Source: Alcanivorax sp. DP30
Lineage (GTDB): Bacteria; Pseudomonadota; Gammaproteobacteria; Pseudomonadales; Alcanivoracaceae
DNA: 64,000 nt
Assembly (NCBI RefSeq): GCF_009882945.1
Contig: NZ_WTUY01000002.1
Span: 622,927 to 686,926, forward strand
Direction of reading: 5' to 3'
Under the pieces are notes generated by a model. That model was not told the origin of the DNA, did no database searches, and saw nothing but the letters and a program-made list of their open reading frames with translations. The translations under genes and the position numbers were made by a program. Shown here in pieces: positions 24,886-34,081 of the stretch (positions are counted from its first letter, which is position 1; each line of letters opens with the position of its first letter).

Positions 24886-25611
24886 CTAACCAAGTGGGTA
24901 GACATCAAAGCGAACCGCCTTACCTTTTTGGCTAAATCCCGGGGTCTGCCCCCCCAGATAAGGCGCCTTGGCGGGGCGTTTTACCACTATACGGTGTGGA
25001 GATTGAGCCCTCGCCCAATCCAGCATGGCCTGTTCTTCCTCCCGCTCCGGATAGTCATTCAGCCACTGCAACCAAAGCAGGTCTTTCTTAACGGCCGCAC
25101 TTTTCTCACGGGAGGGGAACATGGGGTCCAGATAGACCGCATGCAAATCGACTTCTCTTGTTTCACGGCTGTCCTGGCAGGGCAACAGACACATACGCCC
25201 AGCCAGTGCGGCAGGCGCCCGGGAAAGGCCATCAGCAAGCAGGGCATGGACCAGTGGTGAGCGCTCGATAAGCAGCACCTGAAAACCCGCCTGGGCGATC
25301 AATGCTGCATCGCGACCCAGACCCGCTGTGGCATCCAGTACGCGCCAACGATCATCACGGGGTTTGCCCAGCGCCTTGATCAGGCGCTCATGACGGACCC
25401 GCTCAGGATCCAGGCGATAGCCTTGCTTGCCATGGTTGAAATCCACCGACAGCGGCGTCTCAGGCCCTTGCGGTATCCAAATACTCAGGCGCTCCTCATG
25501 GAACCCCATGACCAGCTTGCAGCCCGCCGCTTGTGCCTGGGCTTCACTCCCTACCGGATGCCCCGGCAAGCCCGCCGGGCAATCAGGAAGCAGCCCCACC
25601 ACGGCACTCAT
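24886..25611 (-). CDS. rsmJ: 16S rRNA m2G1516 methyltransferase
   Basis: SAM-dependent methyltransferase acting on guanine 1516 of 16S rRNA (RsmJ/YhiQ family). The SAM loop is VLDATAGLGRDA (about 92-103), followed by LIERSPLVHALL and the catalytic-region YLDPMFP block. The 241-residue length fits. It starts 3 bp after uppP and is the last gene of a five-gene operon starting at the DinG-like helicase. Confidence 0.93.
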   Translation of the reverse strand: MSAVVGLLPDCPAGLPGHPVGSEAQAQAAGCKLVMGFHEERLSIWIPQGPETPLSVDFNHGKQGYRLDPERVRHERLIKALGKPRDDRWRVLDATAGLGRDAALIAQAGFQVLLIERSPLVHALLADGLSRAPAALAGRMCLLPCQDSRETREVDLHAVYLDPMFPSREKSAAVKKDLLWLQWLNDYPEREEEQAMLDWARAQSPHRIVVKRPAKAPYLGGQTPGFSQKGKAVRFDVYPLG

Positions 25612-25614
25612 GGT

Positions 25615-26412
25615 TCAGGCCATCCACGCCAGCAGAGCCACACCCAGTACCAGGCGGTAAATCACGAAAGGCAGCATGCCCAGACGCTCAAGCAAACGAA
25701 TAAAGAACACGATAGTCAGGTAGGCTGTAACCGCACTCACCACGGCGCCCAGTGCCATCAATCCCCAATCCACAGGGACCTGAAGCTCAAGAAGGTCTTT
25801 GGTTTTCAGTAGACCGGCGCCAAGAATCACCGGGATCGACATCAGAAAGGAAAAACGGGCGGCCTCGTCTCGCCGAAATCCCAGCGCCAACGCGGCGGTA
25901 ATGGTAATACCACTGCGGGAGGTCCCGGGAATCAATGCTACTGCCTGGGCAAAGCCAACCAGCAAGGCACCGGCAAAGCCCAGCTGGGCCAATGTCCGGG
26001 AACGGGAACCGAAGGCGTCTGCCAGCCACAACAGTCCGCCAAACACCAGTGTGGTGATGGCAATGACCAGGGCGGAGCGCAACTCGCGCTCAATGAAATC
26101 ATCACCCCAAAAGCCGAACACCACAGCAGGAATAGTAGCCAATACCACCAGCAAACCCAGCCGAAGATCTTCATTCATACGGCGCTGCACCACCGCTTGC
26201 CCTGCTCCGCCAATCATGGCGCCAATATCCCTGCGGTAATAAGCCATGACCGCCATCAAGGTGCCCAGATGCACAGCCACATCAAAGGCCAGCCCCTGGT
26301 CAGGCCAACCGAGCACTTCCGACGGCAGAATAAGGTGTGCCGAGCTGGAGATCGGCAGGAATTCTGTGAGTCCCTGAATCAGCGCCAGTATGAGCGCCTG
26401 AAACCAGTCCAT
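25615..26412 (-). CDS. uppP: undecaprenyl-diphosphate phosphatase
   Basis: Membrane phosphatase recycling the C55 carrier lipid (BacA family). The 265 residues have about eight helices and both family motifs: LIQGLTEFLPISSSAHL near 13-29 and the IPGTSRSG loop near 165. It works with UppS, encoded at 2735-3514. It lies 32 bp after the thioesterase gene and 3 bp before rsmJ. Confidence 0.96.
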   Translation of the reverse strand: MDWFQALILALIQGLTEFLPISSSAHLILPSEVLGWPDQGLAFDVAVHLGTLMAVMAYYRRDIGAMIGGAGQAVVQRRMNEDLRLGLLVVLATIPAVVFGFWGDDFIERELRSALVIAITTLVFGGLLWLADAFGSRSRTLAQLGFAGALLVGFAQAVALIPGTSRSGITITAALALGFRRDEAARFSFLMSIPVILGAGLLKTKDLLELQVPVDWGLMALGAVVSAVTAYLTIVFFIRLLERLGMLPFVIYRLVLGVALLAWMA

Positions 26413-26444
26413 GGGTGTTCCTTGCAGCTAGAGATGAAAACGGG

Positions 26445-26879
26445 CTACGCCTCGGAGGCGGTTACCTGATAACCCTTGATGAATTCCGCAGGCATGCGCC
26501 TGGGCTTGCCGGAATCCAGCGCCACGCAAACCCAGTGGGTACGCCCGCGCAACAATGTCAGGCCATCCGACTCGCGGATGATTTGGTAGCGACGGGTAAT
26601 ACTGATCCGCTCGTCGTTCTCCACGATCCAGGTACCGATGAGTAACTTCTCACCCTCAAATGCCGGCGCCAGATAATCGACTTCGGTGCGACGGGCCACC
26701 ATGGCGCGGTTGAGCTTCTGGTAAAGATCCCACCCCAATCCAAGCTCGGTGGTGTGATGCCAGGCAATCTGCTCCATGAAGCGCAAATATTCGGTGTTGT
26801 TCACATGCCCCATCACATCGATGGATTCGGCAGGAACAGTCACTTCCAGCACATGGACGTTGGCAAGGTCCCAGTTCAT
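26445..26879 (-). CDS. acyl-CoA thioesterase, 4HBT hot-dog family
   Basis: A 144-residue hot-dog protein with the YbgC/FadM-type active-site block VMGHVNNTEYLRF, in which the Asp just before (SIDVMGH) is the likely catalytic residue. It would hydrolyse acyl-CoA in the cytoplasm; chain length cannot be told. It overlaps tsaB by 4 bp (ATGA), so it is co-translated with it. Confidence 0.87.
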   Translation of the reverse strand: MNWDLANVHVLEVTVPAESIDVMGHVNNTEYLRFMEQIAWHHTTELGLGWDLYQKLNRAMVARRTEVDYLAPAFEGEKLLIGTWIVENDERISITRRYQIIRESDGLTLLRGRTHWVCVALDSGKPRRMPAEFIKGYQVTASEA

Positions 26880-27562
26880 CGCACAGCTCCCTGAATCACT
26901 TGGTCGCGAAGATAGACAGGCTGCGCCTGCTCGGCACTGACAGCCTCTCCACGCTGGAATGCCAATAATGCCAGCTGGGCCACCGCATGCGCATGGGGGT
27001 GGGCGTCAGGCACACAGGCGCTTGCGTCATAGACTGCGGTAAGTGCTTCCTGATACACCAGCCCGGAACCGGCAATCAGCCACTGGCCATCCAGCGCCGG
27101 CAGTGCATCTGGCTTGAACAGGCCATCCGCCAGCGCTGTATCCAGCTGGTTGCCATGCACCCGATAGGCTCCCAGGTAAACTTCGCCCATGCGGGCATCA
27201 AAGCAGGCAATCACCTGCCCCGATGACTCCGGCAAAGGAACGCTGAGCGCGCAGGCCGCCAGTGTCGATACTCCCACCACTGGGAGATCGGCAGAAAAGG
27301 CCAACCCCTGGGCCACCGCTGCGGCAACACGGACACCGGTGAACGCACCAGGCCCATGACCGAAAGCGATACAGTCCATATCTTTTAGCGTAAGACCTGC
27401 CTCGCCCAGCATCGACTCCACCATCGGCAATGCCAATTCGGTTTGCTTGCGCGGCGCGATTTCAAAAGTTTCCCGGATTTGTTGCCCGGTTGGCAGGCTA
27501 TCATCCAGCAACGCCACCGAGCAGGATTCACCTGCCGTTTCCAGTGCGAGAATTCTGGTCAT
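26876..27562 (-). CDS. tsaB: tRNA threonylcarbamoyladenosine protein TsaB
   Basis: Partner of TsaD in forming t6A37 in ANN-decoding tRNAs. The 228 residues are of ASKHA fold: ILALETAGESCSVAL at the N-terminus and the AFGHGPGAFTGVRVAAA block near 70-85 are diagnostic. It lacks the metal-binding His pair of TsaD, as expected. It overlaps the upstream helicase gene and the downstream thioesterase gene by 4 bp each. Confidence 0.96.
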   Translation of the reverse strand: MTRILALETAGESCSVALLDDSLPTGQQIRETFEIAPRKQTELALPMVESMLGEAGLTLKDMDCIAFGHGPGAFTGVRVAAAVAQGLAFSADLPVVGVSTLAACALSVPLPESSGQVIACFDARMGEVYLGAYRVHGNQLDTALADGLFKPDALPALDGQWLIAGSGLVYQEALTAVYDASACVPDAHPHAHAVAQLALLAFQRGEAVSAEQAQPVYLRDQVIQGAVR

Positions 27563-29571
27563 GCTTCGCGTTGTCCTGTTGACGATCCTGTGGAGATTTC
27601 AGCGTGGGAGTCTGCCGCAGAACGCTGTTCGGGCTGTTGCTGTTCACTGCCCTGCCGGGCCAGATAGGCAAAAAACCGTTGTACCACATCCAGCTTCCGC
27701 GTACGCGTCATATTGGGCAGACTGTTTACAAACAGCTTGCCATAGCTCTTGGTCAGTAATCGCGGATCCGCCACCACCAACAAACCGGTATCCTGCGGAT
27801 CCCGGATCAGACGCCCGGCTCCCTGGCGAAGGGCCAACACCGCCTGAGGTAACTGATAATCACGAAAGGCATTACCGCCATTACGGTTAATATGCTCGAT
27901 GCGGGCCGCCGCCACAGGGTCACCCGGTGAGCCAAATGGCAGCTTGTCGATGATGACACAGCTCAGCGCTTCCCCACGCACATCAATACCTTCCCAAAAA
28001 CTGCTGGTGCCCAACAGCACTGCATTGCCTTTGTCCCTGAAACTGTCCAGGAGTTCACGACGGCCCGACTCTCCCTGCACCAGCAATGGATAATCCACCG
28101 CAGTGCGTAGTATTTTGGCGGCCTCACGGAGCGCCCGGTGACTGGTAAACAGAAAAAAGGTGCGCCCCCCAGCCGCTTCAATGACAGGCACCATCTGTTC
28201 AGTCAACTGACGGGTGTAATCGGGATCATTTGGCTGCGGCAGACCTTCTGGGGCGTAAAAGACAGCCTGCTTCTTGAAATCGAACGGGCTTTCCAGGCGC
28301 AAGGTATCTGAACTGTCCAGGCCAAGACGCTTCTGGATATGTTCAAAACGACCGCCCACGGACAAGGTGGCAGAGGTCAGAATCCAGCTGCAGGGATTGC
28401 GCTCGCGCTGAGCGCGAAGCTGTGCGGACACCGACAGCGGTGTACTGTGCAGCACCACCGTGCGCTTGAAGGTTTCAAACCAGTACACCCGGTTTGGCTG
28501 ATCGCCCTTCAGGTAGGCCGCCAGGCAATCGACATGTTCGCTGGCTCGGCGGGAACAGGCTTCCATGCCACGGCTGGCCTTGCCCAATGGGCCAAGGAAA
28601 ATATCCAGCTGGCGAAGGGCCTCCAGCAGGTCGTCGCCGGCCTTCATCACCGCCTCGTTGTCACACACTTCCGACCAGGGTGCACGTCGCTCCATCTCGC
28701 CGAGGCTGAGGCGAAAATCCATGCAGCCTTTCTCGACGCTGGCAATCAGCTGATTGAGCGTGGCCAGATCAGCGGTGGTCTGCCCGGCCTCAGACAAGCT
28801 GTCGCGTCCCAGTTCCTGAACCTGCCGGGTACTCAAAGTGTCACCGAAAAACGCGGCAGCAATCTCGGGGAGTTGATGAGCCTCGTCGAAGATCACCGTG
28901 TTGGCGCTGGGAAGCAGTTCCATACCGGCACCACTGCCCCGCAAGGCGGCATCGGCAAAGAAGAGATGATGGTTCACCACCACCAGATCCGCTTCCTGAG
29001 CTTCCTTGCGGGCGTTCATGAGCGGACATTCCTGATAGCTGGGGCAATCCGTACCCAGGCAGTTATCCGCTGTGCTGGTCACCCAGGGCCAGACCGGCGC
29101 ATCTTCAGGTAGCTGTTGGAGTTCTGCGATATCACCGGTGCGAGTGCGCCCGGCCCAGTGGGCCACGATCTGCATCTGCTCCGCGGTCTCCCGGGTCAGA
29201 AACCGGGCCTCTTCCTGATGCAATTCCAGCCGGTAGGGGCATAGATAGTTGGCGCGGCCTTTGAGCAGGGCTACCTTGCGCGGCAGACCGAGAGCCTTGC
29301 GCACCATGGGCAGATCCTTGAAAAAAAGCTGGTCCTGCAGGCTCTTGGTACCGGTGGAGACCAGTGTTGGCCCTTCTGACAATAGCGCCGGCACCAGATA
29401 AGCCAGGGTCTTGCCGGTGCCAGTTTCAGCTTCCACCATGAGCGTGCCGCCACTACGTATGGCCTTTTCCACGGCATCCGCCATTTCCAGCTGGGGCTCA
29501 CGGGGCTGGTAGCCTGGCAGCAGCGGCGCAAAGCGCGTCAAGTCGGTAAGATGGGATCGGGCACTGGTCAC
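27559..29571 (-). CDS. DinG/YoaA-type ATP-dependent helicase
   Basis: Superfamily 2, XPD-like 5'-3' DNA helicase. It has Walker A AETGTGKT near residue 45, four cysteines of an iron-sulfur cluster (CPYRLEL, CLGTDC, ECPLM) between about 105 and 190, the DEAH box IFDEAHQLPE near 215 and a late QGAGRLIRDPQDTG motif VI. A GTG at 29571 with AGGA six bases upstream is preferred to the ATG at 29625, giving 670 residues. The shape fits YoaA better than the longer DinG. It leads the operon to rsmJ. Confidence 0.9.
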   Translation of the reverse strand: MTSARSHLTDLTRFAPLLPGYQPREPQLEMADAVEKAIRSGGTLMVEAETGTGKTLAYLVPALLSEGPTLVSTGTKSLQDQLFFKDLPMVRKALGLPRKVALLKGRANYLCPYRLELHQEEARFLTRETAEQMQIVAHWAGRTRTGDIAELQQLPEDAPVWPWVTSTADNCLGTDCPSYQECPLMNARKEAQEADLVVVNHHLFFADAALRGSGAGMELLPSANTVIFDEAHQLPEIAAAFFGDTLSTRQVQELGRDSLSEAGQTTADLATLNQLIASVEKGCMDFRLSLGEMERRAPWSEVCDNEAVMKAGDDLLEALRQLDIFLGPLGKASRGMEACSRRASEHVDCLAAYLKGDQPNRVYWFETFKRTVVLHSTPLSVSAQLRAQRERNPCSWILTSATLSVGGRFEHIQKRLGLDSSDTLRLESPFDFKKQAVFYAPEGLPQPNDPDYTRQLTEQMVPVIEAAGGRTFFLFTSHRALREAAKILRTAVDYPLLVQGESGRRELLDSFRDKGNAVLLGTSSFWEGIDVRGEALSCVIIDKLPFGSPGDPVAAARIEHINRNGGNAFRDYQLPQAVLALRQGAGRLIRDPQDTGLLVVADPRLLTKSYGKLFVNSLPNMTRTRKLDVVQRFFAYLARQGSEQQQPEQRSAADSHAEISTGSSTGQREA

Positions 29572-29658
29572 AACATATCCTGAATCAATAAACGCCGTCT
29601 TGCGGCGCCGGAGAGGATAGCCCATTCACTGCAGGAACCCAACGCAAGCAGGCATCCA

Positions 29659-30201
29659 ATGAACGACTATACCCTGATCATTCTGGCCGGCGGCAAAGGC
29701 TCCAGGATGGGTGGCGCCGACAAAGGGCTCACCGAACTGGACGGGAAAGCACTGGTGGCGCATCTGCTGGATCACCTTCACCCCCGCCCCGCCCGTATTG
29801 TCATCAGCGCCAATCGCAACCAGACGACCTACCGCCACTGGGCAGATCGGGTGATTGAGGATCAGCGACCCGGGTTTCCCGGCCCCATGGCCGGTCTTGA
29901 GGCAGCCCTGTCTGTTTCGTCAGGTCTTTGCGTCTGCCTTCCCTGCGATCTTGTTCAGCCACCGTCTACCCTGGTGACCGATCTGCTGCACAAATCCTCC
30001 CCAGAGCACATTACCGTTGCCCGCGACCCCATTCGCCGCCAACCGCTGTGCCTGGCCTTGCATGCCGAGTCCTGGCTGGCCAGCCTCACTAACTATCTGG
30101 ACAACAAAGGCCGCAGCGCTTACGGCTGGCTCGAGCAGACAACTGTACAGGAAGTTGCCGTCGCCACCCCGATCCAGAATCTGAACCACGCCGAGCATTA
30201 A
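29659..30201 (+). CDS. mobA: molybdenum cofactor guanylyltransferase
   Basis: Attaches GMP to molybdopterin to make the bis-MGD cofactor. The 180-residue product has the nucleotidyltransferase signature LAGGKGSRMGGADKGL (9-24) and the metal-binding CLPCDLV block near 95. It is transcribed alone and ends at a strong terminator. Confidence 0.94.
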   Translation: MNDYTLIILAGGKGSRMGGADKGLTELDGKALVAHLLDHLHPRPARIVISANRNQTTYRHWADRVIEDQRPGFPGPMAGLEAALSVSSGLCVCLPCDLVQPPSTLVTDLLHKSSPEHITVARDPIRRQPLCLALHAESWLASLTNYLDNKGRSAYGWLEQTTVQEVAVATPIQNLNHAEH

Positions 30202-30206
30202 GCGCT

Positions 30207-30256
30207 GGACACAAAAAAAGCCCGCCAGGAAATCCGGGCGGGCTTTTTTGTGTCCA
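30207..30256. terminator. bidirectional terminator between mobA and the SCP2 gene
   Basis: GGACAC and an A-run on the left, then GCCCGCC (30220-30226), a 10-base loop, GGCGGGC (30237-30243), a T-run (30244-30249) and GTGTCC. It is symmetrical and serves both convergent genes. Confidence 0.92.
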
Positions 30257-30305
30257 GACAGTCAAAGCGTCGGGCTTCGAACATCCAGCACCAGGCCTAC
30301 TACTC

Positions 30306-30692
30306 TCAGGCAGTCAGTTCCTGGATCTGCTTCATCAGGGCAACCTGATCAGCAGATGGCTGTGCAGTCTGCAGCACCATCAGCTTGCTCATGTCACCTT
30401 CGATGCGGATCTGGCCGCTCATGAAACCCTGCATACCGGCAGACTGGTCACCTTCAATGAAGATGCGCTTGGCCAGATCAGCAGGAAGGATCATGGTGGT
30501 TTCAGCATCACCGTGATGACCTTCTTCGATCATGCCGGCAACCAGCGCGAGCTGCTTTTCGCCGTCGTCACCGGAAACGGTGATATTGATTACCAGGTCA
30601 GCCAGGGCAGCTGGTGCCTCGATGTTACCTGCTGCATCACGCAGTTCCTTAACCTTCGCAAACCACTCGCCAGACAGAAATTCCAGACTCAT
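30306..30692 (-). CDS. SCP2 sterol-carrier-like lipid-binding protein
   Basis: A 128-residue protein of the SCP2 fold, beginning MSLEFLSGEWF, with the typical late GDMSKLMVLQ block. SCP2 domains bind lipids or acyl-CoA in a hydrophobic tunnel; no catalytic residues are expected. The ATG at 30692 has AAGGAGATAATA upstream, a very strong site. It is a single gene, separated from amtB by a terminator. A role in lipid or hydrocarbon handling is inference. Confidence 0.88.
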   Translation of the reverse strand: MSLEFLSGEWFAKVKELRDAAGNIEAPAALADLVINITVSGDDGEKQLALVAGMIEEGHHGDAETTMILPADLAKRIFIEGDQSAGMQGFMSGQIRIEGDMSKLMVLQTAQPSADQVALMKQIQELTA

Positions 30693-30836
30693 TATTATCT
30701 CCTTAACTATCGTTATGGCTTCGACGCCCCCTCGCAGGAGGCCATGGGGCCAATTCAAACGAGCGTTCGAAACATACCCGTACCTTATAGAAACCCCCCG
30801 AGGGTGGCAATAGTGTGAAACGGGTCGCTCACGGAC

Positions 30837-30860
30837 AAAAAACCCGGCACCAGGCCGGGT
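30837..30860 (-). terminator. intrinsic terminator after amtB
   Basis: Minus-strand stem ACCCGGC..GCCGGGT followed by TTTTTT (30842-30837), 27 bp after the amtB stop. It ends the glnK-amtB transcript. Confidence 0.88.
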
Positions 30861-30886
30861 CTTTGCTAACGCTTCAGATTCCAGGA

Positions 30887-32173
30887 TTAGAGGTCGTAGC
30901 CTCGCTCCTCATGCAGGGCAATATCCAGCCCCTGCGTCTCTTCATCGCCATCCACACGCAAAGTGGCGAACAGGCCAACCAGTTTGAGCAGCACCCAGGT
31001 AATCAGGGCGGTGTAGATAAAGGTGGAGACCACACCCAACGCCTGAACACCCAACTGGTCCAGCATGGTGTATTCCGGTTTGGCGAAGCCGTAGCCGGAA
31101 AACAGGCCAAGTTCTGTGGATGCGAAAATGCCAGCGAACAAGGTGCCGAGAATACCGCCCACCCCGTGTACCGGGAATACATCCAGAGAATCGTCAATCT
31201 GCAGCTTGTGCTTAATGAAGATCACCGCATAGAAGCACACCACACCCGCAGTCAGACCAATCACCAGCGCAGCCGCCGGACCGACAAACCCGGAAGCCGG
31301 AGTGATGGTACCCAGGCCCGCCACCATGCCCGTGGCGATGCCCAGCGCAGAAGGCTTACCGAACTTCTTCCACTCCATGGTGATCCACGCCAGTGACCCT
31401 GCCGCCGCAGAAATGTGCGTCACCAGCATGGCCATGGCAGCATCCCCGTTCGCAGCCAGCGCTGAACCACCATTAAAACCGAACCAGCCAACCCACAGCA
31501 TGCCCGCCCCTGTCACGGTCATGGTCATGTTGTGCGGCATCATCCCCTGGGTCGGGAACCCCTTGCGGTTACCCAGCACCTTGGCCGCCACCAGCGCAGC
31601 CACACCGGCCGTGATGTGCACCACGATACCGCCTGCAAAGTCATACACACCCAGCTGCGCCAACCAGCCGCCACCCCACACCCAGTGACACACCGGAATG
31701 TAGACCGCCAGCAACCAGAGCACAGAGAACGCCAGCATGGGGCCAAAGCGCATACGCTCGGCAAAAGCACCGATGATCAGTGCCGGCGTGATAATCGCGA
31801 ACGTCATCTGGAACAGGCCATGCAGGCTTTTCGGCAAAGTGCCTTCCAGGGTTTCACGGGTGATACCGTCAAAGAACACATGCTGCAGACCGCCGATCCA
31901 GGCATTCATGCTGCCCCCATCGGAGAAGGCCAGTGAATAACCGGCAATCAGCCAAACCAGAGATACCGCGCAGGTAATAGCAAAACACTGCATCAGCACG
32001 GACAGAACATTCTTGCTCCGCACCAGGCCTCCGTAGAACAGGCTCAAACCCGGCAGGGTCATGAACAGTACCAACGCGGTGGCGGTAAGAATCCAGGCGC
32101 TGTCACCGGTATCCAGACCGTCCGCCAGCGCCAGGGAAGGCAACATCAACAATGCAACAAGAAACTTTTTCAT
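30887..32173 (-). CDS. amtB: ammonium transporter
   Basis: Inner-membrane ammonium channel of 428 residues with a cleaved signal peptide (MKKFLVALLMLPSLALA) and eleven helices. The twin pore histidines are in AGGIVVHITAG and DVFPVHGVGG. A PII protein is encoded just upstream, and GlnK plugging of AmtB is the known control. The ATG at 32173 has GGGG at a good distance; the ATG at 32179 sits too close to it. It starts 11 bp after the glnK stop. Confidence 0.97.
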   Translation of the reverse strand: MKKFLVALLMLPSLALADGLDTGDSAWILTATALVLFMTLPGLSLFYGGLVRSKNVLSVLMQCFAITCAVSLVWLIAGYSLAFSDGGSMNAWIGGLQHVFFDGITRETLEGTLPKSLHGLFQMTFAIITPALIIGAFAERMRFGPMLAFSVLWLLAVYIPVCHWVWGGGWLAQLGVYDFAGGIVVHITAGVAALVAAKVLGNRKGFPTQGMMPHNMTMTVTGAGMLWVGWFGFNGGSALAANGDAAMAMLVTHISAAAGSLAWITMEWKKFGKPSALGIATGMVAGLGTITPASGFVGPAAALVIGLTAGVVCFYAVIFIKHKLQIDDSLDVFPVHGVGGILGTLFAGIFASTELGLFSGYGFAKPEYTMLDQLGVQALGVVSTFIYTALITWVLLKLVGLFATLRVDGDEETQGLDIALHEERGYDL

Positions 32174-32184
32174 GAACATGCCCC

Positions 32185-32710
<526 letters not shown>

Positions 32711-32896
32711 TTTTTAGGCCTGATTTAGCGCCTCCCCACGGAACATAGTGGTGCAGCAAAAAAGAGAGAAGGACATCAGCACAGAGCCACCCAAACAGGC
32801 GCACCAACTAATGGCAGACAGCTGCCCGTCGGGTTTGCGGTTCAGGGCGGGCACTCGCGAAATGCTGAATGGGCAGAATCAGGAAAACGAAACACC

Positions 32897-32936
32897 AAAA
32901 GAGGTGCCTGACATTCCCGATGGGGAATCAGGCACC
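32897..32936 (-). terminator. intrinsic terminator after the cnoX-like gene
   Basis: Minus-strand stem GGTGCCTGA..TCAGGCACC (9 bp) extended by GGGAA/TTCCC after a 2-base bulge, followed by TCTTTTGG. It lies 30 bp after the stop at 32966. Confidence 0.75.
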
Positions 32937-32965
32937 AGTCGCGAAGCAGGAAAAGGCGGGGAAAT

Positions 32966-33835
32966 TCAGTAGAGGTAATTAAACATCTTGCGACGGTATT
33001 CGCTGGCCAGGGGCTCGCCCTTGGGCAGGCATTCAAACACTTCCAACAAAGCGCTGCGGGCTACGCCTTCTTTGTAATCACGGTGATCACGGAGCAGCAC
33101 CAGCAGGGATTCCAGCCCTTCCCGGAACTGGCCCGCGGCGGCCGCCTGGAGCCCGTGGGCGTAAAGATCTTCGGGGGTCGGTGACTCGCTGATACGAGAC
33201 TCCAGCTCTTTGAGGCTCTGCCCTGCCCCCTCCAGTTTATCCAGCAAGGCAAAACGGGCACGGAACGGACGCAGGGGTTCTGCATCCTCAGTCACTTCCG
33301 CCAGCACCGATTGCGCTTCGTCCAATTGCCCCTGTCCCAGCAAGTACTCCACCAGAACGGCGCGAATGGCATGTTTATCCGGGCTTTGCTGCAAGGTCTG
33401 GCGAAGTGCAGCTTCTGCCTGTTCACCATGGCCTGCCTCGATGGCCATGCGCACCTGTTCGATAAACCCCTCTTCCTGCTGGGCCTCGGCGGCTTCAGGA
33501 TCAACAACGGGCGCGAGCCACTGTCTTAGACTGGCCTCTGTCTGGGGACCATCAAGCTCATTGGCCAGCTGCCCCTGCACCACCAGTTTAAGACTGGGTA
33601 ACGCTTGTAGACCAAACTGGCTGGCCAGCATTTGTTGCTCATCGGCATTGACCCTGGCCAGCAACAGCTTGCCCTGATACTCATTCACCAGGCGCGCAAG
33701 CACCGGGGCCATGTCCAGGCTGGCCTGACTCCGGCTGGACCAGAACTCCACCAGCACAGGGATCTGCCGGGATTGTTCCAGCACCTGTTGGATGTTTTGC
33801 TCGGTGGCTTCAATGATGTAGCTGTTCGGTTGCAC
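32966..33835 (-). CDS. cnoX: thioredoxin-domain co-chaperone, CnoX/YbbN-like
   Basis: Thioredoxin-like domain (about 5-110) followed by TPR-like repeats (about 115-289), the layout of CnoX/YbbN, a holdase that passes clients to GroEL and DnaK. At the place of the WCxxC motif it reads FWSSRSQAS, with no cysteine at all, so a redox role through that site is excluded; E. coli CnoX also lacks CxxC but keeps one cysteine there. A GTG start at 33835 is chosen because AGGAG lies seven bases upstream; the ATG at 33880 has no ribosome site. Length 289 residues. Confidence 0.9.
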   Translation of the reverse strand: MQPNSYIIEATEQNIQQVLEQSRQIPVLVEFWSSRSQASLDMAPVLARLVNEYQGKLLLARVNADEQQMLASQFGLQALPSLKLVVQGQLANELDGPQTEASLRQWLAPVVDPEAAEAQQEEGFIEQVRMAIEAGHGEQAEAALRQTLQQSPDKHAIRAVLVEYLLGQGQLDEAQSVLAEVTEDAEPLRPFRARFALLDKLEGAGQSLKELESRISESPTPEDLYAHGLQAAAAGQFREGLESLLVLLRDHRDYKEGVARSALLEVFECLPKGEPLASEYRRKMFNYLY

Positions 33836-33933
33836 TGACGCACTCCTGACTGTTTGTCTTTGCGCGCAATTGTAAGGCATGCAGTGAACAAAATCCGATG
33901 CAGACGTGTCTCAGGGATCGCCTGTCCGCATTT

Positions 33934-33955
33934 ACCGGTTTGTGTGCAAGCCGGT
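33934..33955. promoter_or_regulatory. dyad between cnoX and fadE, possible operator
   Basis: ACCGGTTTG-TGTG-CAAGCCGGT, 9-bp arms with one mismatch, 127 bp before fadE and 99 bp before the divergent cnoX start. A TetR-type regulator of fatty-acid degradation could bind here, but the arm order differs from the PsrA-like site near etfB. Function unproven. Confidence 0.4.
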
Positions 33956-34081
33956 GAACAGACAGGTTAGACTGAAACCGCGCCCTCACAGCAGCAATCT
34001 GTCATGCAGACCGGTTTCACGCTGTCTGCATGGCCGCTGAGTACGCTGGATAAAGTATTCATTCAGGCAAAGGAGACCGCC

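Noticed and set aside
32748-32972. 74-codon plus-strand frame between the glnK control region and cnoX
   Set aside because: Starts on GTG without a ribosome site, runs through a terminator hairpin and is low-complexity.
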